From CAWCFV01 sp963794995 (lineage in GTDB: Bacteria > Actinomycetota > Actinomycetes > JACCUZ01), in NCBI GenBank assembly GCA_963794995.1, contig CAWCFV010000002.1:1860001-1924000 (forward strand): a stretch of 64,000 nucleotides of DNA. The letters are read 5' to 3'. Shown here in pieces: positions 25,352 to 34,322 of this stretch; the first letter of the stretch is position 1, and each line of letters begins with the position of its first letter. Position numbers and translations under genes: made by a program. The notes under the pieces were generated by a model. It was given only the letters and a program-made list of their open reading frames with translations, searched no databases and was not told where the DNA came from.

Positions 25352-26571
25352 CTGGCCTCCTCGCGCAGCCACAGCGAGACGTGCGACGGTGCCACCGTCG
25401 CCATCACCACCTGGCGCAGGTCGCCGCCGAGCGCGTCCAGGTCGAGCTCCTGGCGGAGCCGGCCGGCGAAATCCGCGACCGTCTGCGCGGCGTCGTAGCG
25501 GGCCCGGTAGAACCTCCGGTCCACGCCCGCCTGGAAACGGGATCGCAGCGGTCGCACCAGGGCGGCCACGGCGAGGGTGGAGCCGGCGACCGCCAGGTCC
25601 GACTCGCCGGTCACCGGGCCGAGCAGGACCTGGAGCAGCAGCACCGACCCGAGGTAGACGCCGGCGAGCACGGCGGTCAGCCCGCCGTAGACCAGTGTGC
25701 GGTTGATGACGACGTCGATGTCGTAGAGGCGGTGCCGCAGGATCGCCGTCCCGACCGCGACCGGGATGAGGACGACGATGAGCGAGAAGACCAGGTCGCC
25801 GAGAAGGATGCCGGCCACGCGCCCGTTCCCGTCTCCCGTCGACCCGATCCAGATGAGCCCGGGCAGGGCGGCGACCCAGACACCACCCGCCCAGACCAGC
25901 CACTTCATCTGCAGGCGTTCCACCCCGGCGGCACGGCGGAACCGCAGGACCAGGGCCACCAGCCCGACCACCAGGGAGAACAGCAGGACCGGGCCGGTCA
26001 CGTCGTCGACGACCTGCCGGACGGCCTCGCCGACCGCGTCCAGCGCCCAGGGGTTGCGCCGGTCCGGGAAGAAGTACAGCGGCCCCGGGTAGACCAGCGT
26101 CCCGACCCCGAAGACGGCGAGGTCGACCGAGACCACCCAGACGAACCACCGCCACCGCCGGGACATCGGGCGCCCGGTCGGGAAGAGCACGAAGAGCAGC
26201 AGCGACGCCGCACCGATGGTCGGGAGCCAGACCGCGTCGGCGAGCAGGGCCGCCAGGTCCCCGCCGGGCAGCGAGCCGGGCGAGACGACCAATGCGTACG
26301 CGGCGTAGCCGAGCAAGGCGTCCTCGGCCAGGGCGCCGACGCCGGCGCCGAGGAAGAGCCAGCCGATGGCGTTGCGCGGCTCCCGGGACGCGATGGCCGC
26401 CCCGACGGTCGGGAAGGAGAGGAAGAGGACAGCGAAGACGGCGTCGGCCACCGGCGTCCCCAGCGAGTTGGCGTGTCGCGTGCCGCCGTTGGCGGCCAGG
26501 AAGCCGAGCGCCATCGCCGACAGGGCAGCGCAGAGCACCCACACGCCCCACGCCAGCCGCCGGAGGCCCAT
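25348..26571 (-). CDS. Array sensor A1, head of the ten-gene array
   Basis: The first translated member, 407 residues, with its own ribosome binding site (GGGAGGGG) upstream of the ATG. Block positions: PRNAIGW 65-71, FPTGR 130-134, RFRRAAGVER 210-219, RHRLYDIDVVINR 279-291, VDRRFYRARYDA 350-361, PSHVSLWLR 395-403. Hydrophobic segments fall near 7-27, 42-62, 69-95, 112-130, 142-162, 192-210, 224-242, 255-277 and 294-316. The last ~75 residues are a charged, helical cytoplasmic tail with no enzymatic domain. It is divergent from the SARP regulator. Confidence 0.85.
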   Translation of the reverse strand: MGLRRLAWGVWVLCAALSAMALGFLAANGGTRHANSLGTPVADAVFAVLFLSFPTVGAAIASREPRNAIGWLFLGAGVGALAEDALLGYAAYALVVSPGSLPGGDLAALLADAVWLPTIGAASLLLFVLFPTGRPMSRRWRWFVWVVSVDLAVFGVGTLVYPGPLYFFPDRRNPWALDAVGEAVRQVVDDVTGPVLLFSLVVGLVALVLRFRRAAGVERLQMKWLVWAGGVWVAALPGLIWIGSTGDGNGRVAGILLGDLVFSLIVVLIPVAVGTAILRHRLYDIDVVINRTLVYGGLTAVLAGVYLGSVLLLQVLLGPVTGESDLAVAGSTLAVAALVRPLRSRFQAGVDRRFYRARYDAAQTVADFAGRLRQELDLDALGGDLRQVVMATVAPSHVSLWLREEAR

Positions 26572-26682
26572 CAGGCGCGCCCCTCCCGTCCCAGGTCCCT
26601 GTGTTCTACGGCAGACTGCGCGGCGGACGTGCAGGAATCGTTACGATCCGCACCCGACGGGGACAGCGAAGCGGGTGGACGT
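26572..26682. promoter_or_regulatory. Divergent promoter region of the array and the SARP gene
   Basis: The 111-bp spacer between A1 and the SARP regulator. It contains the near-perfect palindrome ATCGT-T-ACGAT at 26637-26647, a candidate operator about 36 bp from the SARP start and 65 bp from A1. The string ATCGTTACG recurs once at 14436-14444 at the end of A10. The minus-strand ribosome binding site GGGAGGGG precedes A1. Regulation by the SARP protein is inferred from position only. Confidence 0.45.
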
Positions 26683-29436
26683 GTGATCGAGGTCAGCCTG
26701 CTGGGCCCGCCACGGGTCGAGCGCGACGGCGCGCTGCTGGCGTTCGACACCCGTAAGGCCGTCGCCCTGCTCGCCCACCTGGCCCTGACCGGCCGGCCAC
26801 GCCCCCGCGACACCCTGGCCGACCTGCTCTGGCCGGGCAGCGACCCCGACCGGGCGCGCGGGGCCCTGCGGCGGACGCTCACGTCCTTGCGCAACGCCAT
26901 CGGCCCCGAGTCGCTGGAGACCACCCGCGACCACGTCGTGCTGCGGAAGGGCCCGCACCTGTCGGTGGACGTCGACCGGTTCCGGGCGCTGCGCGCGGCG
27001 GGTGACGTCGCGGCAGCCGTCGACCTCGCCCGCGGACAGCTCCTGGAGGGCTTCGCGGTCCGCGACGCCCCCGACTTCGAGGACTGGGTCCGGGCGGAGT
27101 CCGACGCCCTGTCCCGTGAGCTCGCCGGCGCCCTCGCGGAGCTGACCACCGCCGCCGAGACCTCCGGGGACGCCGCCGCCGCGTTGCGGCAGGCGCGTCG
27201 CTGGCTGGACCTCGACCCGCTGCACGAGCCGGCACACCGGGCGCTGATCCGCCTGCACGCCCGCGCGGGGGACCGGGCGGCCGCACTGACCCAGTACCGG
27301 GAGTGCGTCCGCACGCTGTCCCGCGAGCTCGGCGTCCCCCCGCTGGCCGAGACCACGGCGCTCTACGACGCCGTCAACGCCGGCACGTTCGACCCGGTGC
27401 CGGCGCCGCCGCCACGAGGGGCCACCGCGCCGGTCGCGGTGCCCGTGCTGCCGCCGTTCGTGGGCCGGGCCGGGCCGGTGCAGGCGCTGCTGGACGCCTA
27501 CCGCGACGTGGCCGCCGACGGCCGGGTCGCGGTCGTGGAGGGCGAGCCCGGTATCGGCAAGTCCCGGCTGGTCGAGGAGGTGCTCTCCGCCGTCGCCCTG
27601 GGCGACGCGGCGATGGTGATCCGCGCCCACGAGGACGAGTCGGGCCTGGCCTACGCGCCCCTGGTCGACGCCCTGCGGTCCCGGCTGCGCCACGGGGCGG
27701 CCTGGCTGGGGGGCGTCGGTGACGGCTCGCTGGCCGAGGCGTCCCGCCTGCTGCCGGAGCTGATCGACGTGCGACCCGCCGCCCCGGCCCCCGGCCCGGC
27801 CGACGGCCGCGGCGCGGAGGCCCGGTTCCTGGCCGGTCTCTGGGACGTGCTCGTCGCGGCGGTCGACGGGGGCCGCCCCGGTGTGCTCGTCGTCGAGGAC
27901 GTCCAGTGGGCCGACGACGCGACGGTGTCGCTGGTCTCGTACGCGCTGCGGCGCCTGGCCGGTCGCCGCCTGCTGCTCGTGCTGACCTGGCGGACGCCGT
28001 CGGAGCACCCGCTGCGCCGGGCCGCCCTGGAGGCCGTGCGGTCGGGGTGCGGGGTGCAGTGCCGGCTGGACCGGCTCCCGCCCGAGGCCGTCACCGAGAT
28101 GGTCCGACACTCCCGGCCCGGCGAGCAGGACCCCGTCCTCGCGCAGCGGCTGTGGGAGCGCACCGAGGGGGTCCCGCTGCTGCTGGTCGAGTACCTGCGG
28201 TCGCTCGGGCCGGACGCCTCGGACGCACCGCTGCCGGAGGGGGTGCGCGACGTGCTGCGGTCCCGGCTCGACCCGGTCACCGAGACCGGCCGCCAGGTGC
28301 TGTCCGCCGCTGCCGTGACCGGCCGCGCGTTCGACGTCGACACCGTGCGTGCGGTGAGCGGACGCTCCGACGAGGAGACCGTCGCGGCCCTGGAGGAGCT
28401 CGTGCGCCGCGGTCTGGTGCGGGAGGGTCCTGACGGCTACGACTTCTCCCACGAGCAGCTGCGTGCCCTGGTCCACGACGAGACCAGCCTCGCCCGGCGA
28501 CGCCTGCTGCACGGGCGGGCGGCCGAGGCACCCGGCACCTCCGTGGGCGCCCTCGCCCGGCACCTCGAGCTGGCCGGCCGTGACGAGGAGGCCGCCCTCG
28601 CGCACGGGCGGGCCGCCGACCAGGCGCGTGCCGTCTACGCCCACGCGGAGGCCCTCGAGCACCTGCTCCGGGCCGCCGCACTGGGCCACCCCGAGCGCAC
28701 CGGGGTGCTCACCGCCACCGCCGACGTCCAGACCGCCCTGGGCGACTACCCCGCCGCGCTGCACACGCTGGAGGAGGCGGCCTCGACCGCGACCGTCGGT
28801 GAGCTGCCCTCCGTCGAGCACCGGCTGGGCCGCCTGCAGCACCGCCGCGGCGAGTGGACGCTCGCAGCCGCCCACCTCGAGGGAGCGCTGGCCGCGCTGC
28901 CCGGGTCCGAGGCGGGCACCCGGGCCCGGGTGACCGCCGACCTGAGCCTGACCATGCAGGACCTGGGCGAGCCCGACCGGGCGCGGGTCCTGGCCGTGGC
29001 TGCCGCGGAGCTCGCGGAGGTGGCCGGGGACGACCTCGCCCGGTGCCAGGCACACAACCTGCTCGGCCTGCTGGCAACCGCCGCGGGCGACCACGGCACC
29101 GCGCTGGCGCAGCTGACCGAGGGCCGGACGCTGGCCGAGCGGGTCGGTGACGCCGACCTGCGGGTCGCCGCCCTGAACAACCTCGCGCTGGCCTACCGGG
29201 CCCGCGGCGAGCTCGACCCGGCGACCGCTCTCACCGGCGAGGCGCTGGCGCTCTGCGCCGGGCTCGGCGACCGCCACCGCGAGGCCGCGCTGCACAACAA
29301 CCTGGCCGACCTCCTGCACGCGTCCGGGCGCCCCGAGGAGGCGATGCGGCACCTGAAGTGCGCCGTCGAGATCTTCGCCGAGGTGGGCGGGACCGGGGAG
29401 CCGCAGCCCGAGATCTGGAAGCTGGTCCGCTGGTGA
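26683..29436 (+). CDS. SARP-type regulator: winged helix, BTAD, AAA ATPase, TPR
   Basis: A 917-residue transcription regulator of the AfsR/DnrI group. Residues ~1-95 are an OmpR-type DNA-binding domain (VSLLGPPRVERDG to HLSVDVDRF), ~100-235 the bacterial transcriptional activation domain, ~258-500 an ATPase with Walker A GEPGIGKS at 287-294 and Walker B VLVVEDVQWAD, and ~550-917 a TPR-like helical repeat region. The GTG at 26683 gives the canonical N-terminus; the frame upstream is antisense to A1. It is divergent from the ten-sensor array and is its most likely local activator. Confidence 0.85.
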   Translation: MIEVSLLGPPRVERDGALLAFDTRKAVALLAHLALTGRPRPRDTLADLLWPGSDPDRARGALRRTLTSLRNAIGPESLETTRDHVVLRKGPHLSVDVDRFRALRAAGDVAAAVDLARGQLLEGFAVRDAPDFEDWVRAESDALSRELAGALAELTTAAETSGDAAAALRQARRWLDLDPLHEPAHRALIRLHARAGDRAAALTQYRECVRTLSRELGVPPLAETTALYDAVNAGTFDPVPAPPPRGATAPVAVPVLPPFVGRAGPVQALLDAYRDVAADGRVAVVEGEPGIGKSRLVEEVLSAVALGDAAMVIRAHEDESGLAYAPLVDALRSRLRHGAAWLGGVGDGSLAEASRLLPELIDVRPAAPAPGPADGRGAEARFLAGLWDVLVAAVDGGRPGVLVVEDVQWADDATVSLVSYALRRLAGRRLLLVLTWRTPSEHPLRRAALEAVRSGCGVQCRLDRLPPEAVTEMVRHSRPGEQDPVLAQRLWERTEGVPLLLVEYLRSLGPDASDAPLPEGVRDVLRSRLDPVTETGRQVLSAAAVTGRAFDVDTVRAVSGRSDEETVAALEELVRRGLVREGPDGYDFSHEQLRALVHDETSLARRRLLHGRAAEAPGTSVGALARHLELAGRDEEAALAHGRAADQARAVYAHAEALEHLLRAAALGHPERTGVLTATADVQTALGDYPAALHTLEEAASTATVGELPSVEHRLGRLQHRRGEWTLAAAHLEGALAALPGSEAGTRARVTADLSLTMQDLGEPDRARVLAVAAAELAEVAGDDLARCQAHNLLGLLATAAGDHGTALAQLTEGRTLAERVGDADLRVAALNNLALAYRARGELDPATALTGEALALCAGLGDRHREAALHNNLADLLHASGRPEEAMRHLKCAVEIFAEVGGTGEPQPEIWKLVRW

Positions 29437-29460
29437 CCTCGCCGGGTGCTCGGGCCGCCG

Positions 29461-31059
29461 TCAGGGGCGGGTGAGCGCGTCGGCGGCACCGGCGCCGCCG
29501 AGCAGGTGGGCCGGCTCGACCTCGAGCAGGTGCTTGCCGAGCAGCTCCGACTCGGGCAGCTCGACCGGGTAGACGCCGTCGAAGCAGGCGCGGCAGAGGT
29601 TCTCCATCGGCTGCTCGGTCGCGCCCACCAGGCCCTCCAGCGAGATGTAGGCCAGCGAGTCGGCGTCGATCGAGGCGCGGATCTCGTCCACGGCAAGGCC
29701 GTTCGCGATCAGCTCGGCGGGCGAGGCGAAGTCGATGCCGTAGAAGCACGGCCACTTCACCGGGGGCGACGAGATGCGCACGTGCACCTCCGCGGCGCCC
29801 GCCTCGCGCAGCATCCGGACCAGCGCCCGCTGGGTGTTGCCGCGCACGATGGAGTCGTCGACGACGACCAGCCGCTGCCCGGCGATGACCTCGCGCAGCG
29901 GGTTGAGCTTGAGCCGGATGCCCAGCTGGCGGATGGTCTGGCTCGGCTGGATGAACGTGCGCCCGACGTAGGAGTTCTTGACCAGCCCCAGGCCGTACGG
30001 GATGCCGCTGCCCTGCGAGTAGCCGACCGCGGCCGGGGTGCCGGACTCGGGCACCGGGATCACCAGGTCCGCGTCCGCCGGGGCCTCCTCGGCGAGCCGG
30101 CGACCGACCTCGACCCGGGTGGCGTGCACCGAGCGACCGGCGATCTTGGTGTCCGGCCGGGCCAGGTAGACGTACTCGAACAGGCAGCCCTTGGGGGCGG
30201 CGTCGGCGAACCGGGACGAGCGCAGCCCGTGACCGTCGACGGCGATCAGCTCGCCGGGCTCCACCTCGCGCACCAGCGAGGCGCCCACGATGTCCAGGGC
30301 GGCGGTCTCGCTGGCCACCACCCAGCCGCGCTCGAGCTTGCCGAGGACCAGCGGCCGGATGCCCTGCGGGTCGCGCGCGGCGTAGAGGGTCTCCTCGTCC
30401 ATGAAGACCAGCGAGAACGCGCCCCGCAGCTGGGGCAGCACCTCGCACGCCGCCTGGGTCAGGGAGCTGTCCGGGTACGAGGCGAGCAGCGCGGTGATGA
30501 TCTCGGTATCGGTCGTGGAGTGCAGGGCGCCGTGACGGGTGCGCATGCCCTCGCGCCAGCGGCGTGTCTCGTCGGCCGTCGGGGCTGCGCCCTCGTAGGG
30601 CAGCTCGCCGCTGTCGGCCGCGCGCTTCTCGACGAGCTCGAGAAGGTCCCGGGTGTTGGTGAGGTTGCCGTTGTGGCCGAGGGCGATCGACCCGGCCGCG
30701 GTGGACCGGAAGGTGGGCTGGGCGTTCTCCCACACGCTGGACCCGGTGGTCGAGTACCGCGTGTGGCCGATGGCGAGATGGCCGCGCAGCGCGCCGAGGT
30801 GGCCCTCGTCGAACACCTGCGCCACCAGGCCCATGTCCTTGTAGACCAGGATCTGCGAGCCGTTGCTCACCGCGATGCCGGCCGACTCCTGGCCTCGGTG
30901 CTGCAGGGCGTACAAGCCGAAGTAGGTGAGCCTGGCCACCTCGGTCGGGTCGGCCCCGGACCGGTCACCCGTCCAGACCCCGAAGACGCCGCAGGCGTCC
31001 TGGGGTCCGCGGTCGGAAGGGTCCAGGTCGAGGTTGAGCCGTCCGTCGCCACCGGGCAC
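29461..31059 (-). CDS. purF: Amidophosphoribosyltransferase
   Basis: First committed step of purine synthesis: glutamine plus PRPP to phosphoribosylamine. It has 532 residues from the GTG at 31059; a second GTG at 31080 is possible. The N-terminal nucleophile Cys (DACGVFGVW, near residue 23 after a short propeptide), QHRGQESAGIAVS and the PRPP loop VVVDDSIVRGNT are intact, and C-terminal cysteines (FYGIDF, CRACFDGVYP) suggest an iron-sulfur-type PurF. It ends 24 bp from the convergent SARP gene and is 20 kb from purM. Confidence 0.95.
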   Translation of the reverse strand: MPGGDGRLNLDLDPSDRGPQDACGVFGVWTGDRSGADPTEVARLTYFGLYALQHRGQESAGIAVSNGSQILVYKDMGLVAQVFDEGHLGALRGHLAIGHTRYSTTGSSVWENAQPTFRSTAAGSIALGHNGNLTNTRDLLELVEKRAADSGELPYEGAAPTADETRRWREGMRTRHGALHSTTDTEIITALLASYPDSSLTQAACEVLPQLRGAFSLVFMDEETLYAARDPQGIRPLVLGKLERGWVVASETAALDIVGASLVREVEPGELIAVDGHGLRSSRFADAAPKGCLFEYVYLARPDTKIAGRSVHATRVEVGRRLAEEAPADADLVIPVPESGTPAAVGYSQGSGIPYGLGLVKNSYVGRTFIQPSQTIRQLGIRLKLNPLREVIAGQRLVVVDDSIVRGNTQRALVRMLREAGAAEVHVRISSPPVKWPCFYGIDFASPAELIANGLAVDEIRASIDADSLAYISLEGLVGATEQPMENLCRACFDGVYPVELPESELLGKHLLEVEPAHLLGGAGAADALTRP

Positions 31060-31124
31060 GCGCCCGAGTCTAGGGCCCACCCGCGCGGCCCCCGCCGTCC
31101 GCGGCAGCGCGTCCCGACGTGCGG

Positions 31125-31349
31125 TCAGTCGCGGGTCCGCCGACGGCCTTCGAGCAGCACGGCCAGCGCTCCGCCGGTCAGCGCACCCAGCCCGGCGAGC
31201 AGCGCGCTGAGGTAGCCGAGCACGCCCCGGCCGTCCTCGACGGCCGATCCCGGGCCGAGCACCAGGACCAGGGCGACGACCAGGCCGAGGACGGCGCCGG
31301 TGCCGAGGAACGCGCCGTAGCGCGGGGCACGACGGCGGGACACGGGCAC
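31125..31349 (-). CDS. Small two-span membrane protein upstream of purF
   Basis: A 74-residue protein with a basic N-terminus (MPVSRRRAPRYG), two hydrophobic segments (about 13-31 and 42-64) separated by a short loop, and an Arg-rich end. Similar small membrane proteins precede purF in other actinobacteria as I remember it, which supports a real gene. It follows the potC gene by 25 bp and precedes purF by 65 bp. Function unknown. Confidence 0.7.
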   Translation of the reverse strand: MPVSRRRAPRYGAFLGTGAVLGLVVALVLVLGPGSAVEDGRGVLGYLSALLAGLGALTGGALAVLLEGRRRTRD

Positions 31350-31374
31350 CCGGCCAGCCTACGTCCCGCCCGCC

Positions 31375-32190
31375 TCAGAGGCGGCCGGCGGCGGGGTCGT
31401 CGGAGGACACCCGCTGCGCCAGCCAGACCGGCACCACGGAGAGCAGGACGAGCAGGGCGGCGACCACCGCGACCACCGGTGCCTGGTTGGGACGGGCCAG
31501 GTTCGTGAAGATCCACAACGGCAGGGTCTGGACGCTGGCGCCGGCGGTGAACGTGGTGACGATGATCTCGTCGAACGACAGGGCGAACGCCAGCAGCCCG
31601 CCGGCCAGCAGGGCCGAACGCATCGCCGGGAAGGTCACGTGGCGGAAGGTCTGGAAGACGTCGGCCCCCAGGTCCATCGACGCCTCCTCGAGCGACCCAC
31701 CGGTCCGTCGCAGCCGCGCGAGCACGTTGTTGTAGACGACCACGACGCAGAACGTCGCGTGCCCCGCGACCACCGTGAACAGCCCGAAGTCGACGCCGAA
31801 GGGCCGCAGCGTGGTGGTGATGGCGTTCTGCAGCGCGATGCCGGTGACGATGCCCGGCAGCGCGATCGGCAGCACGACGAGGATGGACACCGACTCGCGC
31901 CCGAAGAACCGGTAGCGGCCGACCGCGAAGGCCGCCATCGTCCCGAGCACCAGCGCGACCGAGGTCGCGCCGAGGCCCGCCTTGACCGACGTCCACAGCG
32001 CCCGCCGGGCGCCCTCGTTGTCCCAGGCCCGCCCCCACCACTCGAGGGTCACACCGCTGGGCGGCCAGCCGAAGGTCTTGTCCGGGTTGAACGACGAGAT
32101 CAGCACCACCAGCAGCGGCACGTACACCACGGCGAGACCCAGGGCCATGACGACGGCGAGGACGGCCCGCGCCCTTCTCGACAGGGTCAT
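31375..32190 (-). CDS. potC: Polyamine-type ABC transporter permease (PotC-like)
   Basis: A 271-residue inner-membrane permease with six predicted spans and the EAA loop LEEASMDLGADVFQTFRHVTFP (about residues 170-191) that docks the ATPase. It follows potB by about 20 bp in the order potA-potD-potB-potC. NPDKTFGWPPSGVTLEWW near the N-terminus is typical of PotC. The substrate could be spermidine, putrescine or a related compound. Confidence 0.85.
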   Translation of the reverse strand: MTLSRRARAVLAVVMALGLAVVYVPLLVVLISSFNPDKTFGWPPSGVTLEWWGRAWDNEGARRALWTSVKAGLGATSVALVLGTMAAFAVGRYRFFGRESVSILVVLPIALPGIVTGIALQNAITTTLRPFGVDFGLFTVVAGHATFCVVVVYNNVLARLRRTGGSLEEASMDLGADVFQTFRHVTFPAMRSALLAGGLLAFALSFDEIIVTTFTAGASVQTLPLWIFTNLARPNQAPVVAVVAALLVLLSVVPVWLAQRVSSDDPAAGRL

Positions 32191-32209
32191 CGCAGCGCTC
32201 CGGAGGCGG

Positions 32210-33073
32210 TCACAGGTTGTCCAGCGCGCCGGTACGCCGGACGCCCAGCAGCATCACGACCATGATCAGGATCGGAACGCCGGCCAGTGCGGCAGCGAGC
32301 GGCAGGTTGTTCGCCGCGCCGGCGTTGCCCTGGATCAGGTTCCCGAGCAGCTGGCTCTTGCCGCCGACGATCTGCACCGCGATGTAGTCGCCGAGGCTGA
32401 GGGAGAAGGTGAAGATCGCGCCGGCGACCACCGCGGGGAACGCCAGGGGCACGATCACCGAGCGGAAGGTGCGGCCGGCCCTGGCGCCGAGGTCGCCGCT
32501 GGCCTCCAGCAGCGAGTCGGGCAGCCGGTCCAGCCCGGCGTACACCGGCAGGATCATGTACGGCAGCCAGAGGTAGCTCAGGACGATCACGGTGGCGACC
32601 AGCCCGAAGCCGGGACCGCGCATCCCGAACGGCTCCAGCGCCCAGTTGACGACGCCGTTGCCGGCGAGCATCGAGCGCCAGGCGTAGGCCTTGACGAGGT
32701 AGCTGGCCCACAGCGGCGTGAGCACGGCGACGACGAGCAGCCGCCGCGCGCGCGGCGAGGCGACCTTGGCCATGTAGAAGGCGATCGGGAAGGCGAGCAC
32801 CGCGCAGATGGCGGTGACGGCGAGGGCCACCAGGACGGTGCGCAGGATGACCGTCCGGTAGGTGCTGCTCGCGACGACCTCACGCAGGTTGTCCAGCGTC
32901 GGCTGCTTCACGACCTCCCCGGTGAAGACGTCGGTCGACCAGAACGCCGAGAGCAGGAGGACGGCGAGCGCGCCGAGGTAGACCACGACGAGCACCAGCA
33001 TCGGCGCCGCGAGCAGCAGCACCAGCCGCAGCCGCGGATGCCGGTGCAGGACGCTCGAGAAGCGCCTCAGCAT
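32210..33073 (-). CDS. potB: Polyamine-type ABC transporter permease (PotB-like)
   Basis: A 287-residue permease with a long basic N-terminus (MLRRFSSVLHRHPRLRL), six predicted membrane spans, and the coupling loop LLEASGDLGARAGRTFRSVIVP. Forms the heterodimeric channel with the downstream potC product. It lies 22 bp after the binding-protein gene. The first periplasmic stretch (FWSTDVFTGEVVKQPTLDNLREVV) fits PotB. Confidence 0.85.
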   Translation of the reverse strand: MLRRFSSVLHRHPRLRLVLLLAAPMLVLVVVYLGALAVLLLSAFWSTDVFTGEVVKQPTLDNLREVVASSTYRTVILRTVLVALAVTAICAVLAFPIAFYMAKVASPRARRLLVVAVLTPLWASYLVKAYAWRSMLAGNGVVNWALEPFGMRGPGFGLVATVIVLSYLWLPYMILPVYAGLDRLPDSLLEASGDLGARAGRTFRSVIVPLAFPAVVAGAIFTFSLSLGDYIAVQIVGGKSQLLGNLIQGNAGAANNLPLAAALAGVPILIMVVMLLGVRRTGALDNL

Positions 33074-33095
33074 CGCCGCCCTCCTGCCCGGGGCC

Positions 33096-34322
33096 TCAGC
33101 CCTTGATCTCCTGCCACGCGGTGGTCCAGTCGCCGTAGTCCTTGCACTGGACGTCCGTGCGGCCGTCGAGGCACTGCGCGATCGGCGTGTTCCAGTACCA
33201 GACCTGGTCGAAGTAGGCCTCGTCGGCGGCGTGGAACGTGTCGCAGTGGTTCGGGTCGGCGGTCTCGGCGCAGGACTTGCTGTTGGCCGGTGCCTCGCCG
33301 AACCACTCGGCGACCTGCGCGTTGACGTTCGGGTCGATGATGTGGTCCATCCAGAGGTACGCGCACGTCTTGTGCTCGCTCTTGGCCCCGACCATCCAGG
33401 TGTCGGACCATCCGGTCGCGCCCTCGCTCGGCAGGATCGCCTTGATCTTCGCCTTCTCGGCCTCCGCCAGGTTCGCGATGATCTGCCAGGTCGTCCCCAC
33501 GACGGAGTCGCCGCTCTTGAACGCCTGGATCTCCTTGAGGTAGTCCGACCAGTACTCGCCGATGTGGGCGTTCTGCTGCTTCAGGAGGTCCACCGACGCG
33601 GCGAACTGCTCGTCGTCGAGCGCGTAGGGGTTCTCGATGCCGAGGTCGGGCTGGGTCTTCATGAGGTACAGCGCGGCATCGGCGATGTAGATGGGTGAGT
33701 CGTAGGCCGTCACCTTGCCGGCGTAGTCGGCAGCGTCGTCGAACACGACGCTCCACGACGTCGGCGCCGGCGTGACGACCTCGGTGTTGTACATGAGCAG
33801 GTTCGCTCCGCGACCGTGCGGGATGCCGTACGACACGTCGTTGACGCTGTTCCACGACGTCATCTTCAGCGCGTCGAACACGTCGGCGTAGTTCGGCACG
33901 AGGTCGGTGTTGACCGGCTCGACGTCGCCCGAGGCGATCAGCCGCAGCGAGGCGTCGCCGGAGGCCGAGACCACGTCGTACTGCCCGGTCTTCATGAGGT
34001 TGACCATGTCGTCGGAGGTCGGCGCGGTCTTGACGTTGACCTGGCAGCCGGTCTCCTTCTCGAACGGCGTGACCCAGTCGACGGCCTTGTCGGTCGAGCC
34101 GTCCTCGGCGTAGCCGGCCCAGGCCACGATGTTGAGCTCGCCCTCGGGCTCACCGAGAGCGTCCAGCGCCTTGAGGTCGGGCGGGGTGAAGGCCTGTCCG
34201 GCGGCCTCGTTGCCGGTTCCGCTCGTCCCGGTGCCCGGGTCACCCTCGCCGTCGTCACCGCCGCACGCCGCCAGCGCAAGCAGCGCGGCGGCCGTCAGTG
34301 CAACGAGTCCCTTACCGGTCAT
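33096..34322 (-). CDS. potD: Polyamine-type ABC substrate-binding lipoprotein (PotD-like)
   Basis: A 408-residue lipoprotein with signal peptide and lipobox LAAC (Cys near residue 20), then an acidic Gly/Thr linker. The mature part shows the PotD pattern: ELNIVAWAGYAEDG, TSDDMVNLMKTGQYDVVSASGD, SYGIPHGRGANLLMYN. Asp and Trp/Tyr residues that cradle polyamines in the family (SASGD, DSPIY, SDTWM) are present, but specificity is not certain. Start overlaps the potA stop by 4 bp (ATGA). C-terminal cysteines may form a disulfide. Confidence 0.85.
   Translation of the reverse strand: MTGKGLVALTAAALLALAACGGDDGEGDPGTGTSGTGNEAAGQAFTPPDLKALDALGEPEGELNIVAWAGYAEDGSTDKAVDWVTPFEKETGCQVNVKTAPTSDDMVNLMKTGQYDVVSASGDASLRLIASGDVEPVNTDLVPNYADVFDALKMTSWNSVNDVSYGIPHGRGANLLMYNTEVVTPAPTSWSVVFDDAADYAGKVTAYDSPIYIADAALYLMKTQPDLGIENPYALDDEQFAASVDLLKQQNAHIGEYWSDYLKEIQAFKSGDSVVGTTWQIIANLAEAEKAKIKAILPSEGATGWSDTWMVGAKSEHKTCAYLWMDHIIDPNVNAQVAEWFGEAPANSKSCAETADPNHCDTFHAADEAYFDQVWYWNTPIAQCLDGRTDVQCKDYGDWTTAWQEIKG

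Noticed and set aside
14440..26571. Array genes as histidine kinases
   Set aside because: Sequence around the RYRLYDIDVV core resembles sensor regions of some kinases, but no His-box or GHKL ATPase domain follows in any of the ten.
14440..26571. Array genes as transporters or channels
   Set aside because: No transporter signature, and all end in a conserved charged cytoplasmic tail known from signalling proteins.
26641..29352. 903-codon open frame antisense to the SARP gene
   Set aside because: High-GC third-position shadow; no recognisable domain, while the plus-strand frame has clear winged-helix, Walker and TPR motifs.
9797..29460. Integrated mobile element
   Set aside because: No integrase, transposase, direct repeats at the borders or tRNA junction seen; insertion is supported by synteny only.
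31060..31124. Purine riboswitch upstream of purF
   Set aside because: Only a short leader is available and no conserved purine or PRPP aptamer core was recognised.
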